DNA of 64,000 nucleotides. Source: Streptomyces sp. HM190. GTDB taxonomy: Bacteria; Actinomycetota; Actinomycetes; Streptomycetales; Streptomycetaceae. The translations under genes were made by a program, and so were the position numbers. The stretch spans positions 4,774,001 through 4,838,000 of the forward strand of contig NZ_CP047318.1 in the NCBI RefSeq assembly GCF_009857135.1, given 5' to 3'. Positions 33,849 to 41,776 of the stretch are shown here, one piece after another. Position 1 is the first letter of the stretch. The number at the start of each line of letters is the position of its first letter. The notes under the pieces were generated by a model, which made no database searches, was not told the origin of the DNA, and saw only the letters and a program-made list of their open reading frames with translations.

Positions 33849-34822
33849 GAGATCCCTTGCTGACGCAGTTCCGTGGCCAGTTCGTACAGTCCCGCCAGGT
33901 CCATGCCCTCGGCGAGCAGCGGCAGTTCGTGCAGGGGCAGGCCCAGCTCGCCGAGGACACCCCGCTGCTCGTGCTCCAGCGTGTACCGCTCGGCGTACTC
34001 CTCGGCCTGCGTGAGCAGCGGTTCCACCAGACGCTCCGCGTTGCCGCCGCGTCGGGCGCCGCCGAGGCCGGCCGCGGACAGGGACCTGGCCACGGCCGTA
34101 CGCGGCACCGCGCGCGCCAGCTCCAGCTCGTCGAAGCCCAGCAGCTCGGGCCGCACCATGTTGACGATGATCCGCCCCACCGGCAGTCTCGCCGCCCGCA
34201 GTTCGGCGATGCCGTCGGCCGTCTCCTGGACGGGCATCTCCTCCAGCAGCGTCACCAGGTGCACCGCCGTATCCGGCGACTTCAGCACCCGCATGACCCC
34301 CTGGGCCTGATGGTGTATCGGGCCGATCTTCGCGAGCCCGGCCACCTCGTCGTTCACGTTCAGGAAGCGGGTGACGCGGCCGGTGGGCGGGGCGTCCATC
34401 ACCACGTAGTCGTAGGTGTGCCGCCCGCTCTTCTCCTTGCGGCGCACCGCCTCGCACGCCTTGCCGGTCAGGAGGACGTCCCTGAGGCCAGGCGCGATGG
34501 TGGTGGCGAAGTCGATCGCGCCTAGCTTCTTCAGGGCACGGCCCGCACTGCCGAGCTTGTAGAACATCTGGAGGTAGTCCAGCAGTGCCAGTTCGGGGTC
34601 GATGGCCAGGGCGTACACCTCCCCGCCCCCGGGAGCCACCGCGATCTTCCGCTCCTCGTACGGAAGGGCTTCCGTCTCGAAAAGCTGTGCGATGCCTTGT
34701 CTGCCCTCGACCTCGACCAGGAGGGTGCGCTTCCCCTCGGTCGCGAGGGCGAGCGCGAGTGCGGCGGCGACCGTGGTCTTTCCGGTCCCGCCCTTGCCGC
34801 TGACGACCTGGAGCCTGCTCAC
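33845..34822 (-). CDS. ArsA/Get3-like ATPase, first of pair
   Basis: 325 residues. It begins directly at the deviant Walker A (RLQVVSGKGGTGKTTVAAAL), which keeps the signature lysine its partner lacks. The switch segments are LLVEVEGRQGIAQLF (Glu instead of Asp) and YDYVVMDAPPTGRVTRFLN. The family ranges from arsenite pumps to tail-anchored-protein targeting (Get3). The GTG at 34822 starts the protein at the first beta strand; the frame is open to 34996 but that extension is not family-like. Its 3' end overlaps the second ATPase by 4 bp. Confidence 0.9.
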   Translation of the reverse strand: MSRLQVVSGKGGTGKTTVAAALALALATEGKRTLLVEVEGRQGIAQLFETEALPYEERKIAVAPGGGEVYALAIDPELALLDYLQMFYKLGSAGRALKKLGAIDFATTIAPGLRDVLLTGKACEAVRRKEKSGRHTYDYVVMDAPPTGRVTRFLNVNDEVAGLAKIGPIHHQAQGVMRVLKSPDTAVHLVTLLEEMPVQETADGIAELRAARLPVGRIIVNMVRPELLGFDELELARAVPRTAVARSLSAAGLGGARRGGNAERLVEPLLTQAEEYAERYTLEHEQRGVLGELGLPLHELPLLAEGMDLAGLYELATELRQQGIS

Positions 34823-34865
34823 GTATTCGAGCCTAACCAGTCCGCGCGCGGCATACGCGGGAGGC

Positions 34866-34874
34866 TGTGGACAA
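34866..34874 (-). promoter_or_regulatory. perfect DnaA box
   Basis: TGTGGACAA lies in the 129-bp divergent region between the ArsA-like pair and the DUF4177 gene, 44 bp upstream of the ATPase start. Confidence 0.5.
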
Positions 34875-34951
34875 CTCCTCCCCACATGGCCGTCCGGACC
34901 TCCCCGGGGCAGCGGCGGAACCGGTGCCGGCCAGGGGCTAAAGTCGGCCGC

Positions 34952-35116
34952 ATGACCAAGAAGTGGGAATACGCGACCGTGCCGCTGCTCGTCCATGCCA
35001 CGAAGCAGATCCTGGACACCTGGGGCGAGGACGGCTGGGAGCTCGTCCAGGTCGTGCCCGGACCGAACAACCCCGAGCAGCTCGTCGCCTACCTGAAGCG
35101 CGAGAAGTCGGCATGA
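34952..35116 (+). CDS. DUF4177 small protein
   Basis: 54 residues: MTKKWEYATVPLLVHATKQI, then ILDTWGEDGWELVQVVPGPN, matching DUF4177, a short beta-alpha-beta protein of unknown function. The EDGWELV motif is typical. The gene overlaps the RidA gene by 4 bp (ATGA) and so is co-translated with it. Confidence 0.88.
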   Translation: MTKKWEYATVPLLVHATKQILDTWGEDGWELVQVVPGPNNPEQLVAYLKREKSA

Positions 35117-35580
35117 GCGCCGTCGAGGCCAAGCTCGCGGAGCTCGGGCTGAGCCTGCCCGAGGTGGTCCCGCCGCTCGCCGCGTACCAGCCGGCCGTGC
35201 AGTCCGGCGTGTACGTGTACACCGCCGGCCAGCTCCCCATGGTGGACGGCAAGCTGCCCGTCACCGGCAAGGTCGGCGCGGAGGTCACCCCCGAGGAGGC
35301 CAAGGACCTCGCCCGCACCTGCGCCCTGAACGCCCTCGCCGCCGTGAAGTCGGTCGCGGGCGACCTCGACCGCGTGGCCCGCGTCGTGAAGGTCGTCGGC
35401 TTCGTCGCCTCGGCCGCCGACTTCACCGGCCAGCCCGCCGTGCTGAACGGCGCGAGCGAACTGCTCGGCGCCGTCCTCGGCGACAAGGGCGTGCACGCGC
35501 GCAGCGCGGTCGGTGTGGCGGTGCTGCCGCTGGACGCGCCGGTCGAGGTCGAGATCCAGGTGGAGCTCACGTCGGCGTGA
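35113..35580 (+). CDS. RidA/YjgF family enamine deaminase-like protein
   Basis: 155 residues of the trimeric RidA fold: LPEVVPPLAAYQPAVQSGVY, VYTAGQLPMVDGKLP, ALNALAAVKSV...VVKVVGFVAS and ARSAVGVAVLPLDAPVEVEI. True RidA hydrolyses 2-aminoacrylate. The catalytic arginine of the family sits in an R-x-A-V-G/x-V motif, and ARSAVGV is compatible. This long subfamily is widespread in actinobacteria with unproven activity. It is translationally coupled to DUF4177. Confidence 0.9.
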   Translation: MSAVEAKLAELGLSLPEVVPPLAAYQPAVQSGVYVYTAGQLPMVDGKLPVTGKVGAEVTPEEAKDLARTCALNALAAVKSVAGDLDRVARVVKVVGFVASAADFTGQPAVLNGASELLGAVLGDKGVHARSAVGVAVLPLDAPVEVEIQVELTSA

Positions 35581-35649
35581 CCGCCTAGGGGGCCACGGGA
35601 TCGCAGGGGATCACTCGAACATCCGGCCGTCACGGGTTAGCCTCCGCCC

Positions 35650-36519
35650 ATGGCAAACGGGCAGTGGTACCCACCCGAGTGGCCGGACCGCATCCGTCGG
35701 CTCGCGGCCGGCACGCTGACACCGGTGACCCCCAGGCGGGCCGCCACCGTCATGCTGCTCAAGGACACGGCCGACACCCCGGTCGTGCACATGCTGCGCA
35801 GACGCGCCTCCATGGCCTTCGCCGGGGGCGCGTACGCGTATCCGGGCGGCGGGGTCGACCCGCGCGACGACGACCACCGCATCCGCTGGGCGGGCCCCCC
35901 ACGCGCGTGGTGGGCCGACCGGCTCGGCGTGGACGAGGCCGGCGCCCAGGCGATCGTCTGCGCGGCCGTCCGCGAGACGTACGAGGAGGCCGGTGTCCTG
36001 CTCGCCGGCCCCACCGCCGACACGGTGGTCGGCGACACCACCGGCGACGACTGGGAGGCGGACCGCGCCGCCGTGGCCGCCCGTGACCTGTCCTTCGCGG
36101 AGTTCCTGGACCGCCGGGGCCTGGTCCTGCGCTCGGACCTGCTCGGCGCCTGGACCCGCTGGATCACCCCCGAGTTCGAGGCCCGCCGCTACGACACCTG
36201 GTTCTTCGTGGCGGCCCTCCCGCAGGGCCAGCGCACCCGCAACGCCTCCACGGAGGCCGACCGCACCGTGTGGATCCGCCCCCGCGAGGCCGCCGAGCGC
36301 TACGACGAGGGCGAGCTGCTGATGATGCCGCCCACCATCGCGACCCTGCGCCAGCTCACCGCGTACGACACGGCCGCCGGGGCGCTCGCGGCGGCACCCG
36401 GGCGCGATCTGACCCCGGTGCTCGCCCGGGCCCGCCTGGAGAACGACGAGGTGATCCTCTCCTGGCCCGGCCACGACGAGTTCACCAAGCGCATACCGTC
36501 CGGGGGAGGCCCCGCATGA
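35650..36519 (+). CDS. Nudix hydrolase, NUDT19-like
   Basis: 289 residues. The Nudix box is split: GGAYAYPGGGVDPRDDD, then after about 35 residues AAVRETYEEAGVLLAG carries the REx2EE-G catalytic part. The insertion is typical of the NUDT19/NUDT7-like group that acts on CoA derivatives. RRYDTWFFVAALPQGQR is the second conserved segment. The last residues overlap the start of the MBL gene by 4 bp, so the two are coupled. Substrate not deducible. Confidence 0.88.
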   Translation: MANGQWYPPEWPDRIRRLAAGTLTPVTPRRAATVMLLKDTADTPVVHMLRRRASMAFAGGAYAYPGGGVDPRDDDHRIRWAGPPRAWWADRLGVDEAGAQAIVCAAVRETYEEAGVLLAGPTADTVVGDTTGDDWEADRAAVAARDLSFAEFLDRRGLVLRSDLLGAWTRWITPEFEARRYDTWFFVAALPQGQRTRNASTEADRTVWIRPREAAERYDEGELLMMPPTIATLRQLTAYDTAAGALAAAPGRDLTPVLARARLENDEVILSWPGHDEFTKRIPSGGGPA

Positions 36520-37346
36520 CCGACGCCGCGGCCCTCCCCGGACAGCCGAGGGGCGGTGTCCTCTCGGGCCCCGCCACCACGCGCGCGGTGAACGTCCTCG
36601 CGCCGAACGCGTCCGCGATGACCCTCGACGGAACCAACACCTGGATCGTCTCCGAGCCGGGCTCCGCGCTCGCGGTCGTGATCGACCCCGGCCCCCTGGA
36701 CGACGGCCACCTGCGCACGGTCGTCGAGACGGCGGAACAGGCAGGCAAGCGCGTCGCGCTGACCCTGCTGACGCACGGCCACCCCGACCACGCGGAGGGC
36801 GCCGCGCGCTTCGCCGAGCTGACCCGGACGAACGTACGAGCCCTCGACCCGGCGCTGAGACTCGGCGACGAAGGGCTCGGAGCGGGCGACGTGGTGAGCG
36901 TCGACGGCCTGGAACTCCGCGTCGTCCCCGCCCCCGGCCACACCGCCGACTCCCTCTGCTTCCACCTCCCGGCCGACCGGGCCGTCCTGACGGGCGACAC
37001 CGTCCTCGGCCGCGGTACGACGGTCGTCGCCCACCCCGACGGCCGCCTCGGCGACTACCTCGACTCCCTCAGGCGCCTGAGGTCCCTCACGGTGGACGAC
37101 GGGGTCCACACCGTCCTGCCCGGCCACGGCCCCGTCCTCGACGACGCCCAGGGGGTCGTCGAGTACTACCTCGCCCACCGCGCCCACCGACTGGCCCAGG
37201 TCGAGACGGCGGTCGAGGACGGCTACGCCACGCCCGCCGAGGTGGTCGCCCGTGTCTACGCGGACGTCGACCGCTCCCTGTGGCCGGCCGCGGAACTGTC
37301 GGTGCGCGCGCAGATGGAGTACCTGACCGATCATGGCCTGATCTGA
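36516..37346 (+). CDS. metallo-beta-lactamase-fold hydrolase (LACTB2-like)
   Basis: 276 residues. The metal-binding signature LLTHGHPDHAEGAARF is near 87, the second His is in VPAPGHTADSLCFHL, then LTGDTVLG (Asp) and VLPGHGPVL (last His). A C-terminal winged-helix-like domain follows (DGYATPAEVVARVYADVDRS, then LWPAAELSVRAQMEYL). This is the LACTB2-type layout; human LACTB2 is an RNase, but bacterial members may act on thioesters or nucleotides. The ATG has GGGGGAGG upstream and overlaps the Nudix stop. Confidence 0.9.
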   Translation: MTDAAALPGQPRGGVLSGPATTRAVNVLAPNASAMTLDGTNTWIVSEPGSALAVVIDPGPLDDGHLRTVVETAEQAGKRVALTLLTHGHPDHAEGAARFAELTRTNVRALDPALRLGDEGLGAGDVVSVDGLELRVVPAPGHTADSLCFHLPADRAVLTGDTVLGRGTTVVAHPDGRLGDYLDSLRRLRSLTVDDGVHTVLPGHGPVLDDAQGVVEYYLAHRAHRLAQVETAVEDGYATPAEVVARVYADVDRSLWPAAELSVRAQMEYLTDHGLI

Positions 37347-37510
37347 GGGCACGGACCCGGACGCCTTCCCGGCGCCATGAGCGCCGCCAGCGGCCCGCTG
37401 CGGCCCGGACGCGCGCCGGAGGCGGCCGGATGCCACCGGAGGGGCTACAGGGGCCTGAGCGGCCTCAGGAGGCTCCGCAGGGCCTCATGGGCCTCGGTTG
37501 CCTTGGTTGC

Positions 37511-37543
37511 TTCGAGGGCTTCGAGGGCTTCGAGGGCTTCGGG
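37511..37543. repeat. TTCGAGGGC tandem repeat
   Basis: Three and a half copies of a 9-bp unit in the 230-bp gap (37347-37576) between converging genes. No stem-loop terminator stands out; the rest of the gap holds no gene. Confidence 0.7.
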
Positions 37544-37576
37544 GTGCGTTGCCCGCTCGGCTCGGCGGCCCGCGCC

Positions 37577-38413
37577 TCACCCGTCGGCCGGACGAGGTGC
37601 CTTGACGCCGTGCACGCGCGCGTACTCCTCGGCCAGCCAGGGGCCGAGGTCGTCGACGTAGGACCGCAGCAGGGCTTCGTGGTCCGCGGGATCGGCGTCG
37701 GGGGCGTACGCGGCGGCAGCCGCCGCCCTCATCTGTCCGGCCCGCTCGGGGTAGTACTCGCCGAACACCTCCGCCATCTCGTGCAGGTCGCTGGTCCAGC
37801 CGTTCCAGCGGGGCATGACGAGGGTGAACCCGGTCCGGACCAGGCGGCGGGAGCAGGAGCGCAGGAGGGAGCGCCGGGCCTGCGGGGTGGACGCGTCGGC
37901 GATGCGTTCCCGCCACCGGGGCAGCAGCCGCGCGAGGTCGCCGTTGGTCTCGCGGGCGAGGAGGGAGTCCGGCCGGTACCGCGGCAGGTCCTCGGCGAGG
38001 TCCTGGCCCAGCAACGGGGTGCACAGGCAGGCCACGAACCAGCCCAGGTCGTGGCGCTCCGGATCACTGAGCACCCGAGCCCGGCTGACGAGCAGCGTCC
38101 CCGCCCCGTCGATCTGCGGGAACTCCCGGTCCAGCGCCTCGTCCAGGGCCCCGGCCTCCGCGCGGTCCGCGTCGGTGGGCTCGTCGCGCAGCACCACCAG
38201 CAGGTCGAAGTCGCTGTGGCCGGGGCGTGCGGTGCCGCGGGGGATCGACCCGTAGAGGTACGCGCTGTGCAGCCGCGGCCCGAACACCTCCAGCACCCGG
38301 TCCCGAGCGGTGGCCACCACCCCGCGGAACCCCTCCGCGACCCGCCCCAGCGACCCCTCCCGCTCGATGTACCCCCGCTCGTCCAGCCCTCTCCGGGCTC
38401 CACTCGCAGCCAT
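37577..38413 (-). CDS. nucleotidyltransferase-domain protein
   Basis: 278 residues. The polymerase-beta-type motif YLYGSIPRGTARPGHSDFDL (about 53-72) supplies GS...R and the D-x-D metal ligands. A helical C-terminal domain follows (LLRSCSRRLVRTGFTLVMPR, then AEVFGEYYPERAGQMRAAAA), like the substrate-binding helices of aminoglycoside adenylyltransferases. Substrate is unknown; resistance function is not implied. It lies between the MBL gene (convergent) and crp (same strand). Confidence 0.85.
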   Translation of the reverse strand: MAASGARRGLDERGYIEREGSLGRVAEGFRGVVATARDRVLEVFGPRLHSAYLYGSIPRGTARPGHSDFDLLVVLRDEPTDADRAEAGALDEALDREFPQIDGAGTLLVSRARVLSDPERHDLGWFVACLCTPLLGQDLAEDLPRYRPDSLLARETNGDLARLLPRWRERIADASTPQARRSLLRSCSRRLVRTGFTLVMPRWNGWTSDLHEMAEVFGEYYPERAGQMRAAAAAAYAPDADPADHEALLRSYVDDLGPWLAEEYARVHGVKAPRPADG

Positions 38414-38582
38414 ACGACCACTGTGCCTCCGCGCGGCGTCCGGGGCAGGTCGTCAGGGCGGGTGTACGTCGAGGGGGAGGGGCGAACGGTCGACGGCAGC
38501 GGCATCAGGCCCGTCCGGGAAAACCGCCGGGGCCCGCCCCGGAACGGGACGGACCCCAACACGTGTACTCACGTGGTCGCCA

Positions 38583-38612
38583 GCACCTGGCACCTGGCAC
38601 CTGGCACCTGGC
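38583..38612. repeat. GCACCTG tandem repeat
   Basis: Four copies of a 7-bp unit in the 259-bp gap between crp and the nucleotidyltransferase gene (38414-38672). Nothing else is seen there. Confidence 0.7.
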
Positions 38613-38672
38613 GCACGGCGGCGCCCCCGGCGCCCGGCGCCGCCGCAGGGCGGTACCCCGGCGCCCGCCAGG

Positions 38673-39347
38673 TCAGCGCGAGCGCTTCGCCAGCCGCTCC
38701 ACGTCCAGCAGGATCACCGCGCGGGCCTCCAGCCGCAGCCATCCACGCTGTGCGAAGTCGGCGAGCGCCTTGTTGACGGTCTCGCGGGACGCGCCCACGA
38801 GCTGGGCCAGTTCCTCCTGCGTGAGGTCGTGCACCACGTGGATGCCCTCCTCGGACTGCACACCGAACCTCCGGGAGAGGTCCAGCAGCGCACGGGCGAC
38901 ACGGCCCGGAACGTCCGAGAACACCAGGTCGGACATCTGGTCGTTGGTCTTCCGCAGCCTCCGTGCGACAGCGCGCAGCAGCGCGGCCGCCACCTCGGGC
39001 CGGGCGTTCAGCCACGGCTGGAGGTCGCCGTGGCCGAGGCCGAGCAGCTTGACCTCGGTCAGCGCGGTGGCGGTGGCCGTACGCGGCCCCGGGTCGAACA
39101 GCGACAGCTCACCGATCAGCTCACCGGGCCCGAGCACGGCGAGCATGTTCTCGCGGCCGTCGGGCGACGCGCGGTGCAGCTTGACCTTGCCCTCGGTGAC
39201 CACGTAGAGGCGGTCCCCGGGGTCGCCCTCGTGGAACAGAGCGTCACCGCGCGCGAGGGTCACCTCACTCATGGAGGCGCGGAGCTCCGCGGCCTGCTCG
39301 TCATCGAGCGCCGCGAAGAGCGGGGCGCGCCGCAGAACGTCGTCCAC
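38673..39347 (-). CDS. crp: cAMP receptor protein family regulator Crp
   Basis: 224 residues. The cyclic-nucleotide-binding jelly roll (about 8-120) has GELIGELSLFDPGPRTATA, the phosphate-binding cassette. A dimerisation helix (ALLRAVARRLRKTNDQMSDL) and a winged helix-turn-helix (DLTQEELAQLVGASRETVNK) follow. In S. coelicolor Crp (SCO3571) controls germination, development and antibiotic production. The GTG at 39347 has AAGGAGA 7 nt upstream. A consensus-like Crp site lies 90 bp upstream, suggesting autoregulation. It is divergent from nth, as expected. Confidence 0.95.
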   Translation of the reverse strand: MDDVLRRAPLFAALDDEQAAELRASMSEVTLARGDALFHEGDPGDRLYVVTEGKVKLHRASPDGRENMLAVLGPGELIGELSLFDPGPRTATATALTEVKLLGLGHGDLQPWLNARPEVAAALLRAVARRLRKTNDQMSDLVFSDVPGRVARALLDLSRRFGVQSEEGIHVVHDLTQEELAQLVGASRETVNKALADFAQRGWLRLEARAVILLDVERLAKRSR

Positions 39348-39436
39348 GAGTTCTCTCCTTGTCGACCTGCTCAGGGGATCTTGCTCCCCGTAGTACCAGG
39401 GGACCGTGTTCCCCGTTTAGCCGGACGGTCCAAACA

Positions 39437-39450
39437 GTGTGATCTGTCAC
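39437..39450. promoter_or_regulatory. Crp-type site upstream of crp
   Basis: GTGTGATCTGTCAC fits the Streptomyces Crp consensus GTG-N6-G-N-CAC as I recall it. It lies 90 bp upstream of crp, in the gap shared with nth. Confidence 0.5.
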
Positions 39451-39598
39451 AAGGATGCCGCACACATGTCCCGAGGTAAGCGTCAGGGGTCCAATTGGGG
39501 GCCGATCCTCAGGGCCCGGAGCGGATGTCGGTGCCGGGCTTTAGGCTGACCGGGTGTCCAAATCGCCGGTGAGAGCACAGGCCAAGGGGGCTTGACGG

Positions 39599-40693
39599 GT
39601 GGTTGTACGTCGCGATTCCGCTGTGGGCGAACAGGGCCCGTCGGGAGCGAGGAGAACGGCAAAGAAGACGAACGCGTCGGCGCCCCCGGCGACGGCGGAG
39701 TCCACGCCGGGCGACCGGGCCGTCCCGGCGGAGTCCGGCGCAGGAAAGCAGGCGCCCGCCAGGAAACCGGCCAGGGCCGCAGCGTCCGTGCCCGTGAAGT
39801 CCCCCAGGCCGGCGGCGTCCTCCAGGCCGGCGGCGTCGCCCAAGGGTGGCAAGGCTGCCGGAGCCGCAGCGTCCGCCAAGCCCGCCAAGTCCACGGCGTC
39901 GCCCAAGCCGGCCAAGCCCGAGTCCCCCACCGCCCTGGTCCGTCGCGCCCGGCGGATCAACCGTGAGCTGGCCGAGGTGTACCCGTACGCCCACCCGGAA
40001 CTGGACTTCGAGAACCCCTTCCAGCTGATCGTCGCCACGGTCCTGTCCGCCCAGACCACCGATCTGAGGGTCAACCAGACGACGCCCGCCCTCTTCGCGA
40101 AGTACCCCACCCCCGAGGACCTCGCCGCGGCCGTTCCGGAGGAGGTCGAGGAGATCCTGCGGCCGTGCGGGTTCTTCCGGGCGAAGACGAAGTCGGTGAT
40201 AGGGCTGTCGAAGGCTCTCGTGGAGAACTACCAGGGCGAGGTCCCCGGCCGCCTCGACGACCTGGTCAAACTGCCCGGCGTCGGCCGCAAGACCGCCTTC
40301 GTCGTGCTGGGCAACGCCTTCGGCCGGCCCGGCATCACCGTCGACACGCACTTCCAGCGGCTCGTACGGCGCTGGAAGTGGACCGAGGAGACCGAGCCGG
40401 ACAAGATCGAGGCGGCCGTCGGCGCGCTCTTCCCGAAGAGCGAGTGGACGATGCTGTCGCACCACGTGATCTTCCACGGCCGCCGTATCTGCCACGCGCG
40501 CAAGCCCGCCTGCGGAGCCTGCCCCATCGCCCCGCTCTGCCCGGCGTACGGCGAGGGCGAGACGGACCCGGAGAAGGCCAAGAAGCTGCTCAAGTACGAG
40601 AAGGGCGGCTTCCCCGGTCAGCGGCTGAAGCCCCCGCAGTCGTATCTGGACGCGGGCGGCATCCCGGCCCCGCCGCTGGGAGCCGCCGGATGA
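39599..40693 (+). CDS. nth: endonuclease III
   Basis: 364 residues. Residues 1-110 are a Lys/Ala/Pro-rich tail absent from E. coli Nth (211 aa). The core has VLSAQTTDLRVNQTTPALF, the helix-hairpin-helix LVKLPGVGRKTAFVVLGNAF with the catalytic Lys, VDTHFQRLVRR with the catalytic Asp, and the 4Fe-4S ligands in CHARKPACGACPIAPLC. It removes oxidised pyrimidines and nicks abasic sites. The GTG at 39599 follows AAGGGGG, but a start nearer the core is possible. The basic tail may aid DNA binding. Confidence 0.93.
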   Translation: MVVRRDSAVGEQGPSGARRTAKKTNASAPPATAESTPGDRAVPAESGAGKQAPARKPARAAASVPVKSPRPAASSRPAASPKGGKAAGAAASAKPAKSTASPKPAKPESPTALVRRARRINRELAEVYPYAHPELDFENPFQLIVATVLSAQTTDLRVNQTTPALFAKYPTPEDLAAAVPEEVEEILRPCGFFRAKTKSVIGLSKALVENYQGEVPGRLDDLVKLPGVGRKTAFVVLGNAFGRPGITVDTHFQRLVRRWKWTEETEPDKIEAAVGALFPKSEWTMLSHHVIFHGRRICHARKPACGACPIAPLCPAYGEGETDPEKAKKLLKYEKGGFPGQRLKPPQSYLDAGGIPAPPLGAAG

Positions 40694-40875
40694 CGTCCGT
40701 TCCGGAGCGCACCACGCCGTCCCCGTCCCGTCCGGGCCCGAGCGGCCCGCCCGGGACGGCCGGTCACCGCGCGCGGCGAGTCCCGAGCCACCCACACGAG
40801 GGAGTCTCGCCCGCAGCGGAACGATCGGTCGGCTTCGGGGCGTTGGCACGGGAAAAACGACGGGGGTGGGTATGA
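40690..40875 (+). CDS. small hypothetical frame coupled to nth
   Basis: The ATG overlaps the nth stop (ATGA). 61 residues, Pro/Ser/Arg-rich (MTSVPERTTPSPSRPGPSG...), ending at a TGA just after the Nudix ATG. The start resembles the N-terminus expected of Nudix proteins in this position, so this may be the original Nudix N-terminus separated by a frameshift. Whether it is made is uncertain. Confidence 0.35.
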   Translation: MTSVPERTTPSPSRPGPSGPPGTAGHRARRVPSHPHEGVSPAAERSVGFGALAREKRRGWV

Positions 40876-41657
40876 CTCGCGCGAGCCGGACGGACGGCGC
40901 CACAGACACCGACACACCTACGCACACGCACACGCACACGGATGCGGACACGGGACCGGGGCCCCACGCGGCATCCCCGCACCGTCCGGCGCGGCCGCGC
41001 CTCGACAGGACCGGCCTGCCCTCCTGGCTGGACCCGGTCGTCCGCGCGGTCGACACCGTCCAACCGCTCCAACTGAGCCGCTTCCTGCCGCCGGAGAACG
41101 GCTCGGGCCGTCAGTCGGCGGTCCTCATCCTCTTCGGCGAGGGCGACCGCGGCCCCGAGCTGCTGCTGATGGAGCGCGCCGGTTCCCTCAGGTCGCACGC
41201 CGGCCAGCCGTCCTTCCCGGGCGGCGCACTCGACCCCGAGGACGGCGACCCGCAGACCGACGGCCCGCTGCGGGCCGCGCTCCGCGAAGCCGAGGAGGAG
41301 ACCGGCCTCGATCCGCTGGGCGTCCAGCTCATCGGCGTGCTGCCGAAGCTGTACATCCCGGTGAGCGGGTTCGTCGTGACACCCGTGCTGGGCTGGTGGC
41401 GTGAGCCGAGCCCGGTCCGCGTCGTCGACCCCAACGAGACGGCACGCGTCTTCACCGTTCCCGTGGCGGATCTCACGGATCCCGCCCACCGCGCCACCAC
41501 CGTCCACCCCAGCGGCCACCGGGGTCCGGCATTTCTGGTCGAATCGGCACTCGTGTGGGGTTTCACGGCAGGTGTGATCGACCGCCTGCTGCACTACTCG
41601 GGCTGGGAGCGCCCCTGGGACCGGGGGAAGCAGGTCCCGCTCGACTGGCGCTCATGA
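40872..41657 (+). CDS. Nudix hydrolase, CoA pyrophosphatase-like
   Basis: 261 residues. The Nudix box is in SHAGQPSFPGGALDPEDGD and RAALREAEEETGLDP (about 110-145), preceded by the UPF0035-like LLMERAGSLRSHAGQPSFPG that marks CoA diphosphatases. The N-terminal 40 residues include a Thr-His repeat (THTHTHTDADT) from a CA-rich DNA repeat and are not family-like. The ATG at 40872 has GGGGGTGGG upstream. It probably hydrolyses CoA or derivatives to phosphopantetheine; specificity is unproven. Confidence 0.88.
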   Translation: MTRASRTDGATDTDTPTHTHTHTDADTGPGPHAASPHRPARPRLDRTGLPSWLDPVVRAVDTVQPLQLSRFLPPENGSGRQSAVLILFGEGDRGPELLLMERAGSLRSHAGQPSFPGGALDPEDGDPQTDGPLRAALREAEEETGLDPLGVQLIGVLPKLYIPVSGFVVTPVLGWWREPSPVRVVDPNETARVFTVPVADLTDPAHRATTVHPSGHRGPAFLVESALVWGFTAGVIDRLLHYSGWERPWDRGKQVPLDWRS

Positions 41658-41776
41658 CAGGGTGTCTGCCGTGCCGCGTCTCGTGGGGAGCGTCCCGTCC
41701 CCCGGTCGCCGCGCGGTGGGCCGTACCCCGGGCCGACCTGTAGTGATCGCGAAGTGACGAGGCGAGGCTTGAAGCG

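Noticed and set aside
33845..34822. Arsenic resistance operon
   Set aside because: The ATPases belong to the ArsA superfamily, but no arsB, arsC, arsR or arsD gene is near and the arsenite-binding cysteines are not visible.
37577..38413. Aminoglycoside resistance adenylyltransferase
   Set aside because: Only the general nucleotidyltransferase motif is seen; nothing identifies an antibiotic substrate.
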